Part shown: positions 20,160 through 30,544 of the stretch, one piece after another
Numbering within the stretch: the stretch's first letter is position 1
How the letters are laid out: each line of letters begins with the position of its first letter
Assembly (NCBI GenBank): GCA_004144175.1
Contig: SEFT01000003.1
Span: forward strand, 220,501 to 284,500
Length of the DNA: 64,000 nt
Direction: 5' to 3'
From: Sphingobacteriales bacterium
GTDB lineage: Bacteria > Bacteroidota > Bacteroidia > Chitinophagales > Chitinophagaceae
The notes under the pieces: generated by a model
What the model was told of the DNA's origin: nothing
The model's database searches: none
Seen by the model: the letters and a program-made list of their open reading frames with translations, nothing else
Program-made: the position numbers and the translations under genes

Positions 20160-20729
20160 ATGAACTTTGAAGAGGACATAAAAAAATGTGTGGAAACTAT
20201 TTCAGCCGGGGGTACTATACTATATCCTACCGATACAGTATGGGGTTTAGGCTGCGACGCGCTGAATGAAAACGCCATTGACAAGATATTTGACATAAAG
20301 AACCGCCCAAGAGAGAAAAGCCTGATTGTACTGCTAGCAGATGCCCGCTCGGTGATACAATATGTAGCTGCCCCCCACCCCGACATTATAGATATACTCG
20401 AAAATTTCGACCGACCTACTACGGTGATATACGACGGTGCGCTCAGCTTTCCGCTAAATGCAGTACATGCGGATGGCAGTATAGCCATCCGGGTCACTAG
20501 AGACCCTTTTTGCAAGGCACTGATCAAAAGACTGCAAACCCCGGTAGTTTCTACTTCTGCCAACCTAAGCGGCGAACCGACACCTGCCACCTTCGATGCC
20601 ATACAAGATGAGATAAAGCAGCGGGTAGATTATGTAGTAAAATACCGGCAAGATGACATGACTATAAAGCCGCCATCGCGCCTGGTGCGGATAAAGGATG
20701 ATGGTAGCCTCGAAATTATACGTCCCTAA
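20160..20729 (+). CDS. L-threonylcarbamoyladenylate synthase (Sua5/YciO/YrdC family)
   Basis: GGTILYPTDTVWGLGCDALNENAIDKIFDIKNRPREKSLIVLL and STSANLSGEPTPATF. Confidence 0.95.
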   Translation: MNFEEDIKKCVETISAGGTILYPTDTVWGLGCDALNENAIDKIFDIKNRPREKSLIVLLADARSVIQYVAAPHPDIIDILENFDRPTTVIYDGALSFPLNAVHADGSIAIRVTRDPFCKALIKRLQTPVVSTSANLSGEPTPATFDAIQDEIKQRVDYVVKYRQDDMTIKPPSRLVRIKDDGSLEIIRP

Positions 20730-20733
20730 TCTT

Positions 20734-20741
20734 TAGTTTTG
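20734..20741 (+). promoter_or_regulatory. TAGTTTTG -7-type element 7 nt before the CCA transferase ATG
   Basis: Exact TAnnTTTG; no clear -33 element. Confidence 0.4.
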
Positions 20742-20748
20742 CGCCGGT

Positions 20749-22167
20749 ATGGACATTTCATGCAGTAACGAAGAATTAGAACTATTTGAACGTATAGCGA
20801 CAGCCGCTGCCGGCCTTGGTGTGGAATGCTACCTGATAGGTGGATTTGTGCGAGACAAGATACTGGGGCGGTCAACTAAAGATGCCGATATAGTATGTAC
20901 CGGCGATGGAATTGCGCTGGCTCATGCCGTGGCGAAGTCGTTGTCTGAACGCCCATCGGTAAATTTCTTCAAGACATTCGGTACGGCGCAATTCAGGCTA
21001 AATGGCTTCGATGTAGAATTTGTAGGGGCGCGTAAAGAGTCTTACCAGCAACACTCGCGTAAGCCCGAGGTATCGGAGGGCACATTAGAGGATGACCAGA
21101 AACGCAGAGACTTTACCGTAAATGCACTGGCCATCAGCCTTAACAAAAATGATTATGGCAAACTGGCAGACCCATTCGATGGCATAGGCGACATGGAGAA
21201 AAAGCTGCTCCGCACACCGCTCGATCCGGATATTACCTTCTCAGACGACCCATTGCGAATGATGAGAGGGATACGCTTTGCAGCGCAGTTGGGCTTTACC
21301 ATCTATCCCGAAACATTCGAGGCAATCGCCCGCAATAAGGAAAGGATAAAAATCGTATCGCAGGAACGCATTACCGATGAACTGAATAAAATAATGCTCA
21401 CAGCGCGTCCGTCGGTAGGGCTGGACCTACTATTCCGCAGCGGACTACTTAAAGAGTTCTTCCCTCAGTTTACCGATCTTTCCGGTGTTGAGTTTGTGGA
21501 GGGAAAGGGGCATAAAGATAACTTCTACCACACGCTACAGGTAATAGACAATGTAGCAGCACGCAGCCACAACCTATGGCTACGCTGGGCTGCCTTGCTG
21601 CACGACATCGGCAAGCCAGCTACCAAAAAGTTTGAAAATGGCCACGGCTGGACTTTTCATGGCCACGATGCTGTGGGCGAAAGAATGACTCCGCGTATCT
21701 TCAAACAGCTACGCCTGCCGCAGAACGAAAAGATGAAGTATGTAGCCAAGCTGGTTGCGCTGCATCTTCGCCCAATAAGCCTTAGTAAAGAGGACATTAC
21801 GGACTCGGCCATGCGCAGGCTCCTGTTCGATGCAGGAGAAGACATAGATGACCTGATGATCCTCTGCGAGAGTGATATCACCTCAAAAAACAAAGTGAAA
21901 GTAAAACGCTACCTCGAAAATTTTGAGCTGGTAAAGGAGCGCCTGGTAGCAGTGGAAGAAAAAGACCGCATCCGCAATTGGCAGCCGCCTATCAGCGGCG
22001 AAGATATCATGCAGATATTCAACCTACAGCCATCGCGCAAGGTTGGCACACTTAAGACAGCAGTACGAGATGCAATACTTGATGGCATTATACCCAACGA
22101 ATACGACGCAGCTTACTCCTACCTTTTGCAAAAAGCGGAAGAATTGGGGATACAGAAGCCTTCATAA
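20749..22167 (+). CDS. CCA tRNA nucleotidyltransferase / HD domain protein
   Basis: [22 protein letters not shown] poly(A) polymerase head domain; HD motif [11 protein letters not shown]. Confidence 0.93.
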   Translation: MDISCSNEELELFERIATAAAGLGVECYLIGGFVRDKILGRSTKDADIVCTGDGIALAHAVAKSLSERPSVNFFKTFGTAQFRLNGFDVEFVGARKESYQQHSRKPEVSEGTLEDDQKRRDFTVNALAISLNKNDYGKLADPFDGIGDMEKKLLRTPLDPDITFSDDPLRMMRGIRFAAQLGFTIYPETFEAIARNKERIKIVSQERITDELNKIMLTARPSVGLDLLFRSGLLKEFFPQFTDLSGVEFVEGKGHKDNFYHTLQVIDNVAARSHNLWLRWAALLHDIGKPATKKFENGHGWTFHGHDAVGERMTPRIFKQLRLPQNEKMKYVAKLVALHLRPISLSKEDITDSAMRRLLFDAGEDIDDLMILCESDITSKNKVKVKRYLENFELVKERLVAVEEKDRIRNWQPPISGEDIMQIFNLQPSRKVGTLKTAVRDAILDGIIPNEYDAAYSYLLQKAEELGIQKPS

Positions 22168-22178
22168 GCTAAATAGTA

Positions 22179-22205
22179 AAACGGCCTCCAAAATGGAGGC
22201 CGTTT
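22179..22205. terminator. Bidirectional terminator
   Basis: AAACGGCCTCCA-aaa-TGGAGGCCGTTT between convergent genes. Confidence 0.8.
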
Positions 22206-22229
22206 CCTTGCTATCTCTTTTCAGTATAA

Positions 22230-23579
22230 TTAGAACTTTGTCCAACCTTTCCACCATGTATCGCCTGCACCTACTGCTCCTCTGTAGTTAACAGACGTTA
22301 CAGAACCCTTGCCTACGGTAACAGCGCCCGAAGTAGCTATAGAGCCCGAAGCAGGAGTAGGATCGAAAGATGCACCGGCACCATAAGCCGCAGTCAGGCC
22401 GGCATCAGCAGTGCTCGATTTGATCTCATTCTTCCAGTCAGCATTAGTAAGACGCTCTGTAAGGTTAAAGCCCATGCTTGTAGTACCTGCCGTATCTACT
22501 GATTTACCCATACCTGCAATCACCAAGCCTTTCAGCTCCATTTGACCGTCAATCAGGTTTTGAGCAGCTTTAGATCCATCTACCAGGATACCTGTAGGGT
22601 AACCCATCAGGATAGAGTTAAAGATAGAAGTCCTTGTATTCCTTCTCAGGTGTGCAGCACGTTTAAAATCTTTGTGGATGGTAGTGTTAGCATCTTGCTT
22701 TGGGCCTATCAGCGTAACGTTAGCAAAAACAGGAGCAGTGATCGGAGTTGTTGTAGAACCGCTCGCATCGTTATCTTGCTCAAAACCGTTTGAACCGGAG
22801 ATATCGGCTTTATTAGCGTCACGTACAGCTATCGCAAACTGTACTGTACCACGGTAACCGTTATCGCAATCGAAATCGTCATCCAGACCTTTGTAAGCAA
22901 TGATGTGTTTCAGGTTTACAGTACCACCAAACATTTCGAAAGCATCATCCAGGCCATAAGAGCACTGTACATAATCGATCTGAGTACCGCTACCTACTGC
23001 GCCAAGCGTCAATGAGTTCAATTCTTTATCAGGCTGGAAAGCGTATCCGCCATATTCGATACGCACATACTTCAATACACCTGAGTTGTCGCCATCGTCT
23101 GTACCACCGTACAGGCCATCGCCTGCTGAGTTGTTCACACCACCTTCTATTTCGCCTTCGCCCGGCTTCTGGTTGAAAGAAGCATTGGTAGTCGCTTTAC
23201 CAAGTATTACGATACCACCCCAGTCACCATAAGAAGGAGTGCCTTCGTTTGAAGTAAACACGATCGGATTTTCAGCTGTACCCGAAGCGACTATTTTAGC
23301 ACCACGTGTTACAACCAGTGCATTTTTACCTTTCGCTACTTTGATGATAGCACCCGGCTCAATGGTAAGTGTAGCACCATTTTTTACATACACCATGTTG
23401 GTCATAGTGTAAGTTTTGCCTGAAAGTAATGTTCTGTTAGTCGTAATGTCAGACTTCAATTCATAACCCAGTTGATCTTCAGGAGTTACTACCGGATCCG
23501 GATCTTTGTCTTTTTTGCAGGATACAAATACTGTCGATGTAAGTGCCAGGAAAGAAAGGCCTAATAAAACTTTTCTCAT
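22230..23579 (-). CDS. Beta-helix-like outer-surface lipoprotein of unknown function (start probably MRKVLLG)
   Basis: Lipoprotein signal MRKVLLGLSFLALTSTVFVSCKKD; KNGATLTIEPGAIIKVAKGKNALVVTRGAKIVASGTAENPIVFTS repeated strand pattern. Confidence 0.75.
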   Translation of the reverse strand: MRKVLLGLSFLALTSTVFVSCKKDKDPDPVVTPEDQLGYELKSDITTNRTLLSGKTYTMTNMVYVKNGATLTIEPGAIIKVAKGKNALVVTRGAKIVASGTAENPIVFTSNEGTPSYGDWGGIVILGKATTNASFNQKPGEGEIEGGVNNSAGDGLYGGTDDGDNSGVLKYVRIEYGGYAFQPDKELNSLTLGAVGSGTQIDYVQCSYGLDDAFEMFGGTVNLKHIIAYKGLDDDFDCDNGYRGTVQFAIAVRDANKADISGSNGFEQDNDASGSTTTPITAPVFANVTLIGPKQDANTTIHKDFKRAAHLRRNTRTSIFNSILMGYPTGILVDGSKAAQNLIDGQMELKGLVIAGMGKSVDTAGTTSMGFNLTERLTNADWKNEIKSSTADAGLTAAYGAGASFDPTPASGSIATSGAVTVGKGSVTSVNYRGAVGAGDTWWKGWTKF

Positions 23580-23693
23580 TGTTGTTGAGCTTTTTTTGAT
23601 GATGCAAAAATGCCTGACTAGTATTACCAAATAGTTAAGGGAATATGAACTAACTGTGATGTTTCAACATGCATACATGGTAGGTCCCAAAGC

Positions 23694-23725
23694 AAAAGCG
23701 CCCGGCAAATGCCAGGCGCTTTTTT
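23694..23725 (-). terminator. Terminator after TonB-dependent receptor
   Basis: AAAAGCGCC(c)GGC-aaat-GCC(a)GGCGCTTTT hairpin. Confidence 0.75.
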
Positions 23726-23741
23726 ATCTGTGTACTTCGAC

Positions 23742-26513
23742 TTATCTAAAGTTGTACAGGAACGACAATGTGTAGTTGCTACCAGCCCTTCTCGATATAC
23801 GAAGGAAGTCTGCATCTACATCATACTTACCATTTTCGTTTTTATCCTGGTAGTAGTTTGCTCTCTTATTCAACAGGTCGGATATCGTGAACTTGAACTC
23901 TGCCTTTTTGTTCAGCACTTTTTGTGAGATCGTAAAATCTATCACCGGGCGCGGAGCTTCCCATATATGCGGGTTCTGATCATTACCCACCAGGAATATC
24001 CTGCGGCCTACCATGTTAAACAAACCCGTTACACTGGTACCAATTTTCTCTGCATCGTATTGAAGTCCGCCGTTTATTACAAAAGGAGATTGTCCCTGCA
24101 TCGGCCTGTCGGCTTTCACTTCGTTACCTGCTGCATCCTTGATGTTAAATCTCACGTCATTAAAGATGTAGGTACCGTTCGCAAAGGCAGTAAAGTTTTT
24201 AAATGTATTGCCCATAGCATCCAGCTTCTTACGGAACTCTACCTCACCACCGTAGCTTAGCGCATCCGGAGCATTACCATAAGTAAATGAAATAGTGTTA
24301 ACGCCGGACTCATTGAAGAATTGTTCTATGGTGTTGGTAAACTTCTTGTAGAACAGACCGGCAGTGATCATTTCGCCCGCGCGTGGGTAAAACTCATAGC
24401 GCAGGTCCACGTTCATGATCTTTGTGCGCTCCAGGTCGGGGTTACCTTGTACGGCAGCCAGCAGTTCAAAGTCGTAGAATGTAAACGGAGAAAGCTCTCT
24501 AAACTCAGGACGAACTACCGTTTGTGATGCACTCAACCTCCAGTTTGTTTTCTCATTGAAACGGTACGTAAGGTTGAATGATGGCAAGATGTCGCCCACT
24601 TGTGTATTCACATTTACGGGCTGGTTGCTACGGAAACCATTCAGCTGCTGGTTGAAGTACTCATAACGTGCACCCCATACTAACCTGAAATTTTGGCCAA
24701 GCTGGTTATCCAGCATTACGAAACCGGCATGTAACATGCTGTTCGCATCGTAGTCATAGTCTTTGTCACTCAGTTCACTCAGGTTAAAGCCTGTGAGGCT
24801 AACATTTTCAGGAGCAAAGATATTTGCATTGTCAACCGACAGCAGATCAGAAGGATTACCTACCATACCAAACGGCCTTGACGTAAACACACGATCTTTA
24901 ACCTGCGTCATATATCCTACCTTAATAGTATGCTGGTTGCCAAACGCCTGGAATGGACGTGACAGATCGAAGCTACCCAGACCTATATTATCGGTAAGGT
25001 TTGAATAGAAACGGCTTGCCGAACGCAGTGAGGGCTGGAAGCCTTGTATTGTCGCACGGTAGATAGAATCGTCATCAGCCTTACGGTACTCCATACGGCG
25101 CAGGTTAGGCTGGTTTTGATACAGGCGCACGTAGCTACCGTTCCAGTTCAGTTTTATTTTCGATTTTGGCAGGTAGTGTGAACCTATCAACTGCGTAGTA
25201 AGATATTGCGTTGATTTGAAGCCAAGTTGGTAAGATCTTACATCAGCACCGTAGTCATTATCGCGACCTTCGCGCATTAACACGTTGTCAGAACCGTTGA
25301 TGTTATAAAGATTCTTAAGCGATATACGGTTATTCGCGTTCAACTCCATGCTCAGATTGGCAAGTGCGCCCACCAGTACATCTTCACCATAGAGATTCTC
25401 ATTAAAGTCAAGTGTCTTTTGAACTACACCTGCCTGGTTGAAGAAAGAACGCGTCATTTCTGTTCTCCTGTTCTGCTTATTATAATTTACCGCGAAGATG
25501 GCGCCCAATTTTTTACCAAACAGCATGGTGTTCAATCCGCCTGACGCCTGCATAGAAGCATTGATCGGCGTAGATTTCGTGTCGTAGGCCCAGTCGTTCT
25601 TGAAGCCTTTTGCCGCCGCCAGTCTTTGCTCTTCGGTCAGCTTGCGGAACTGGTCTTTATTCGGTACGGTAGAAGGAAGTGCCCTTGTTCCGTCATCCAG
25701 GCCTAAGAAATCAAGGCTACCACCTTTGTAATAATGGAAGTCTCTACCTACAGTTTGTGAGTTAACACCACCACCCAGTTGAATGGTGAAGAAATTTTCA
25801 GACGGGATGTCTTTCGTATTTACTTGTATCAAGCCACCTGCAAACTCACCCGGAAGGTCAGGCGTAGCTGCTTTGTTCACTACTATATTATCGATCATGC
25901 CCGAAGGGAATAGGTCGAAGGAGAATGTTTTACGGTCAGGCTCCGTGCTTGAAAGCAGCGTACCATTCAGGGTAGCCTGGTTATAGCGGTCAGCAAGGCC
26001 GCGAACGATCAGGTACTTACCATCTTGTATAGAAGCAGCAGATACGCGTTTCAGTACCTCACCCGTATTGCGGTCCGGAGACTTCCTGATCGCTTCAGCA
26101 GATACTACCTGCGCTACGGTATTTGTGTTCTTTTGATAAGTGATCATAGCGCTGATGTTTTCTTTTTTCAGCGTTGAGCGCACTACAATTTCCTGAAGTT
26201 GCGTGGATTTTGCTTCGGCAATAACAATATTAACGGTCGCAGTATTATTTCCTGTCACCTTTACATCTGCTACTTCTTTTGATTGATAGCCAACATACCG
26301 TACTTCAAGCGTGTAGGTTCCCGCTGCTGTTTCCAGCAAGAAGTTGCCGTCTACATCGGTAGCGGTACCGTTAGATGTACCTTTTATTACCACCATTGCA
26401 CCGATAATCGGATCACCTGTCTTTTCATCCGACACCTTACCCGTTATCTTTCCAGCTGCAAATGCTTGCAGGGAAATAAATAACATCATAAAAAACATTG
26501 TAATAACGCGCAT
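23742..26513 (-). CDS. TonB-dependent receptor with N-terminal carboxypeptidase-regulatory-like domain
   Basis: GKVSDEKTGDPIIGAMVVIKGTSNGTATDVDGNFLL, plug domain (RVSAASIQDGKYLIVRGLADRYNQATLNGT), C-terminal YTLSFLYNFR. Confidence 0.95.
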   Translation of the reverse strand: MRVITMFFMMLFISLQAFAAGKITGKVSDEKTGDPIIGAMVVIKGTSNGTATDVDGNFLLETAAGTYTLEVRYVGYQSKEVADVKVTGNNTATVNIVIAEAKSTQLQEIVVRSTLKKENISAMITYQKNTNTVAQVVSAEAIRKSPDRNTGEVLKRVSAASIQDGKYLIVRGLADRYNQATLNGTLLSSTEPDRKTFSFDLFPSGMIDNIVVNKAATPDLPGEFAGGLIQVNTKDIPSENFFTIQLGGGVNSQTVGRDFHYYKGGSLDFLGLDDGTRALPSTVPNKDQFRKLTEEQRLAAAKGFKNDWAYDTKSTPINASMQASGGLNTMLFGKKLGAIFAVNYNKQNRRTEMTRSFFNQAGVVQKTLDFNENLYGEDVLVGALANLSMELNANNRISLKNLYNINGSDNVLMREGRDNDYGADVRSYQLGFKSTQYLTTQLIGSHYLPKSKIKLNWNGSYVRLYQNQPNLRRMEYRKADDDSIYRATIQGFQPSLRSASRFYSNLTDNIGLGSFDLSRPFQAFGNQHTIKVGYMTQVKDRVFTSRPFGMVGNPSDLLSVDNANIFAPENVSLTGFNLSELSDKDYDYDANSMLHAGFVMLDNQLGQNFRLVWGARYEYFNQQLNGFRSNQPVNVNTQVGDILPSFNLTYRFNEKTNWRLSASQTVVRPEFRELSPFTFYDFELLAAVQGNPDLERTKIMNVDLRYEFYPRAGEMITAGLFYKKFTNTIEQFFNESGVNTISFTYGNAPDALSYGGEVEFRKKLDAMGNTFKNFTAFANGTYIFNDVRFNIKDAAGNEVKADRPMQGQSPFVINGGLQYDAEKIGTSVTGLFNMVGRRIFLVGNDQNPHIWEAPRPVIDFTISQKVLNKKAEFKFTISDLLNKRANYYQDKNENGKYDVDADFLRISRRAGSNYTLSFLYNFR

Positions 26514-26676
26514 GTATTATTCTTTAATTGCACGCAAAAGTCCAACTTCAATGTTACCGATGTCTTACCGCAATGTTACGCCTGCATGAATTGAATGTTA
26601 AGTCCATATTAACTTTGCAATGCGAGCATATTTCGTGTTGTTTTTTTATTATCTAATTGTTATCTGTCGGCCCGCC

Positions 26677-26705
26677 TTTGAAAGTGCGTCTAAAGCCTAA
26701 CTTTG
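26677..26705 (+). promoter_or_regulatory. Promoter upstream of class III aminotransferase
   Basis: TTTG (26677-26680) and TAACTTTG (26698-26705), 5 nt before ATG at 26711; 17-nt spacer. Confidence 0.55.
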
Positions 26706-26710
26706 CCTCA

Positions 26711-27886
26711 ATGAATATCCGTCAGCTCTTCCAGCAACACGTGGCCCAAACGTCGCCTGCGCCAATTGCTTTAAATATTACTTCGGCCTCGGGCAACTAT
26801 TTGTTTGATGATAACGGTAAAAAATATCTCGATCTGATAGGGGGCATCAGCGTATGCAATGTGGGCCATTGCCACCCCAGGGTGGTAGCCGCCATTAAAG
26901 AGCAGGCCGAAAAGTACTTGCACGTAATGGTGTACGGTGAATTGATTCAAAGCCCGCAGGTAGCCTATGCGCAGCTGCTAGCCAAGCACCTGCCCCCATC
27001 GCTGGATTGTGTGTATTTCACCAACTCAGGGGCCGAGGCTACTGATGGTGCCATTAAACTAGCCCGTCGTGCAACCGGCAGACCGGATATCATTAGCTGC
27101 CATAACAGCTACCACGGCGCTACCCTAGGGGCACTTAGCCTGATGGGCGACGAGTACTGGCGCAATGCCTTTCGCCCGCTGATGCCCGGCATTCGGCGAC
27201 ATTATTATAACAGCCCCGAATTAATAGCGGCAATAGATAGTCAGACAGCCTGTGTCATTATCGAGACTGTGCAGGCCGAAGCCGGAGTGATAGAGCCGGA
27301 TATAAAATGGCTGCAACAGCTAAGGGGAAAATGTACGGAGACGGGAACGCTCTTAATATTTGACGAAATACAATGCGGTTTTGGGCGTACAGGTAAGTTG
27401 TGGGGGTTTGAGCACTACGGCGTAATCCCTGACATTGTTCTTTTGGGCAAGGCTCTGGGCGGCGGGATGCCGTTAGGGGCATTTGTATCGTCGCACATGT
27501 ACATGCAAACGCTGACCAATAACCCGGTGCTGGGGCATATTACCACCTTTGGCGGGCATCCGGTGAGCTGTGCCGCAGGTATGGCCGGTATGGAAGCCTT
27601 ACTTGAAGAGCAATTAGGCGAACAAGTGGCAGAAAAAGAACAACTTTTCCATTCTTTGCTTGTTCATCCATCTATAAAGGCAGTACGCAGCAAAGGGCTG
27701 CTAATGGCAATTGAGCTGGAAAGCCCTGACCATGTAATGCAAACTTTGCAGCACTGTTTAGAGAAAGAGCTATTTTTTGACTGGTTTTTATTCGCCCCTA
27801 ACTGTATCCGGATAGCTCCGCCGCTCACTATTACGAAAGACGAGATAAAAGAGGCTTGTAAAATAACACTTGAATGTCTTATATGA
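26711..27886 (+). CDS. Class III pyridoxal phosphate-dependent aminotransferase
   Basis: YFTNSGAEATDGAIKLARRATGR, LIFDEIQCGFGRTG, LLGKALGGGMPLGAF; the ORF-track start at 26657 lies upstream of the promoter-like motif, so MNIRQLFQQ is preferred. Confidence 0.93.
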   Translation: MNIRQLFQQHVAQTSPAPIALNITSASGNYLFDDNGKKYLDLIGGISVCNVGHCHPRVVAAIKEQAEKYLHVMVYGELIQSPQVAYAQLLAKHLPPSLDCVYFTNSGAEATDGAIKLARRATGRPDIISCHNSYHGATLGALSLMGDEYWRNAFRPLMPGIRRHYYNSPELIAAIDSQTACVIIETVQAEAGVIEPDIKWLQQLRGKCTETGTLLIFDEIQCGFGRTGKLWGFEHYGVIPDIVLLGKALGGGMPLGAFVSSHMYMQTLTNNPVLGHITTFGGHPVSCAAGMAGMEALLEEQLGEQVAEKEQLFHSLLVHPSIKAVRSKGLLMAIELESPDHVMQTLQHCLEKELFFDWFLFAPNCIRIAPPLTITKDEIKEACKITLECLI

Positions 27887-28136
27887 CATAATCTACATGT
27901 TTAATTTGGCAGTGGCATCAATTTTGTCATTTTTTACAGAATAGGAGCGGCCATATCTAAGATCATAGCTAAACAATTGAAATTTAAGGAATAGATGCTA
28001 ATCATAATATTATCCAGAAAGTATATTCTGGGATAAGCCTTGCGGTTTAAATCATCCTTAAGTTTCTTTCGTTAGCCACTTTGTGTAGCATCTTTCTATT
28101 TAAAATAACTACTTTTACAACCATATTTTATTTTAT

Positions 28137-29516
28137 ATGCAATTAGCCATAATTGGAACAGGATACGTAGGCCTTGTAACAGGTACTTGCTTTGCCGAAA
28201 CCGGCAACAACGTAATGTGTATTGACATCAACGAAGACAAAGTCAATCAGCTGAAACAAGGTAAATCACCTATTTACGAGCCTGGACTTGATGTGTTACT
28301 CGACCGTAACATTAAAGAAGACCGTATACACTTCACTACATCTCTGAGAGAAGGTATTAAAGACGCCCAGGTTATCTTCCTGGCGCTGCCGACACCTCCC
28401 GGCAAGGACGGTTCTGCCGACCTGCAATATGTATTGGACGTAGCTGCTCAACTGAGCGAAATAATAACGGAATACAAGGTTATCGTAAATAAGAGCACTG
28501 TTCCCGTAGGCACTGCCGAAAAGGTGGCAGCTGTTATGGCTCAGAAGCTGGATAAAAATCTGTTTGATGTAGTGTCAAACCCCGAGTTCCTGCGCGAGGG
28601 CGTTGCTGTGGACGACTTCCTGAAACCGGACCGCGTTGTTATCGGTACATCATCTGACAGAGCTAAAAAGCTGATGGAAGAACTGTATCAGCCATTTGTA
28701 CGTCAGGGTAACCCGATCTACTTTATGGACGAGCGTTCATCAGAAATGACCAAATACGCTGCAAATGCATACCTGGCTATGCGTATCTCGTTTATGAACG
28801 AGATGGCAAACCTTTGCGAAAGAGCAGGTGCGAACGTAGATAACGTACGTATGGGTATGGGTAGCGATAGCCGTATCGGTAAGCGCTTCCTTTTCCCTGG
28901 TGTTGGTTATGGCGGTAGCTGTTTCCCTAAGGACGTAAAGGCGCTGGCACAAACTGCACGCGAGTACGACTATGAATACAGCCTGGTAACTACAGTAATG
29001 AATGTAAATGACAAACAAAAACTGATACTTGGCAGAAAAGTAAAAGATTGCTTTGGCAGTGACCTGAGTGGCCGCACATTCGGTATCTGGGGTCTTGCAT
29101 TCAAACCTGAGACAGATGATATCCGCGAAGCTCCGGCTCTTGAGCTGATAGACGAGCTGACTGCAGCAGGTGCTGAAGTAAAAGTATTTGATCCGGAAGC
29201 AATGGAAAACGTAAAACGCATCTTCGGCGACAAGATCGTTTATGCAAACGACCAGTACGATGCTATCGATGGCGTTGACGCGCTTATTATAGTTACAGAG
29301 TGGAGTGCATTCCGCACGCCAAACTTTGAGCGTATGAATGAGCTGATGAAAGCTCCGTTTGTGTTCGATGGTCGAAACATCTATACTGTTGAGAAAATGG
29401 AAGAGCTTGGCTACTACTACGAAAGCATCGGCAGGAAAACTGCTCATGCCAGCCAAAGGGAAAAAATAGCTGTGCCGACGGATACGATCGTAAGAGATCG
29501 CGGAAGCATCGATTAA
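28137..29516 (+). CDS. ugd: UDP-glucose 6-dehydrogenase
   Basis: AIIGTGYVGLVTGTCFAETGNNV, NPEFLREGVAVDDFLKPDRVVIG, GVGYGGSCFPKDVKAL. Confidence 0.97.
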   Translation: MQLAIIGTGYVGLVTGTCFAETGNNVMCIDINEDKVNQLKQGKSPIYEPGLDVLLDRNIKEDRIHFTTSLREGIKDAQVIFLALPTPPGKDGSADLQYVLDVAAQLSEIITEYKVIVNKSTVPVGTAEKVAAVMAQKLDKNLFDVVSNPEFLREGVAVDDFLKPDRVVIGTSSDRAKKLMEELYQPFVRQGNPIYFMDERSSEMTKYAANAYLAMRISFMNEMANLCERAGANVDNVRMGMGSDSRIGKRFLFPGVGYGGSCFPKDVKALAQTAREYDYEYSLVTTVMNVNDKQKLILGRKVKDCFGSDLSGRTFGIWGLAFKPETDDIREAPALELIDELTAAGAEVKVFDPEAMENVKRIFGDKIVYANDQYDAIDGVDALIIVTEWSAFRTPNFERMNELMKAPFVFDGRNIYTVEKMEELGYYYESIGRKTAHASQREKIAVPTDTIVRDRGSID

Positions 29517-29556
29517 TCTGATTTCTCATTATAGCATAACACACTAACTAAGTTCA

Positions 29557-30507
29557 ATGAGCAAAAAACGCATACTGATAACCGGCGCTGCAGGCTTCCT
29601 GGGCTCTCACCTTTGCGATCGTTTCCTGAAAGAGGGATATGAAGTAATAGGTATGGACAACCTCCTTACCGGCAACATCAAAAATATCGAACACCTGTTT
29701 CCTGAAAAGGACTTCCAGTTCTATCATCACAATATAACTAAATTCGTGCATGTACCGGGCGATATCGATTATATACTGCACTTCGCATCGCCGGCCAGTC
29801 CTATCGACTACCTGAAGATGCCGATACAAACGCTGAAGGTAGGTGCAATGGGCACGCACAATCTGCTGGGCCTTGCAAAAGCTAAAGGCGCACGTATCTT
29901 GGTGGCTTCTACATCAGAAGTATATGGAGATCCGCTGGTTCACCCGCAGCAGGAAGAATATTGGGGTAACGTAAACCCGATAGGCCCGCGTGGTGTGTAC
30001 GACGAAGCTAAGCGCTTCATGGAAAGCATTACAATGGCCTACCACAACTTCCATGGTGTGGAGACGCGTATTATCCGCATCTTCAATACCTATGGTCCGC
30101 GTATGCGACTCGATGACGGCCGTGCATTGCCAACGTTCATGAGCCAAGCACTGAGGGGCGAAGATGTTACCGTATTTGGTGACGGTTCGCAAACACGCTC
30201 GTTCTGCTATGTGGATGACCTGGTAGATGGTATTTACAGATTATTGCTTTCAGACTACCACAAACCGGTTAACATAGGCAACCCGGTAGAGATCACGCTG
30301 AAACAGTTTGCAGAAGAGGTACTGGAACTGACCGGCTCAAAATCGAAGCTCGTTTACGAGCCACTGCCACAGGACGATCCGAAGCAACGTAAGCCGGATA
30401 TTACGAAGGCGAAAGCTATACTGGGCTGGGAGCCGAAGATAGACCGTCACGAAGGCCTGAAGAGAACACTCGAATACTTCAAACTACATATTAACGAACT
30501 AGTTTAA
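29557..30507 (+). CDS. UDP-glucuronate decarboxylase-like SDR (UDP-xylose synthase family)
   Basis: [78 protein letters not shown]. Confidence 0.92.
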   Translation: MSKKRILITGAAGFLGSHLCDRFLKEGYEVIGMDNLLTGNIKNIEHLFPEKDFQFYHHNITKFVHVPGDIDYILHFASPASPIDYLKMPIQTLKVGAMGTHNLLGLAKAKGARILVASTSEVYGDPLVHPQQEEYWGNVNPIGPRGVYDEAKRFMESITMAYHNFHGVETRIIRIFNTYGPRMRLDDGRALPTFMSQALRGEDVTVFGDGSQTRSFCYVDDLVDGIYRLLLSDYHKPVNIGNPVEITLKQFAEEVLELTGSKSKLVYEPLPQDDPKQRKPDITKAKAILGWEPKIDRHEGLKRTLEYFKLHINELV

Positions 30508-30510
30508 AAT

Positions 30511-30544
30511 AAAAATCCCGGTAATTGATTACCGGGATTTTTTT
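30511..30544. terminator. Bidirectional terminator
   Basis: AAAAATCCCGGTAAT-tg-ATTACCGGGATTTTT. Confidence 0.85.

Noticed and set aside
28740-29456. 238-aa minus-strand ORF
   Set aside because: Antisense to the well-conserved ugd gene; no family resemblance.
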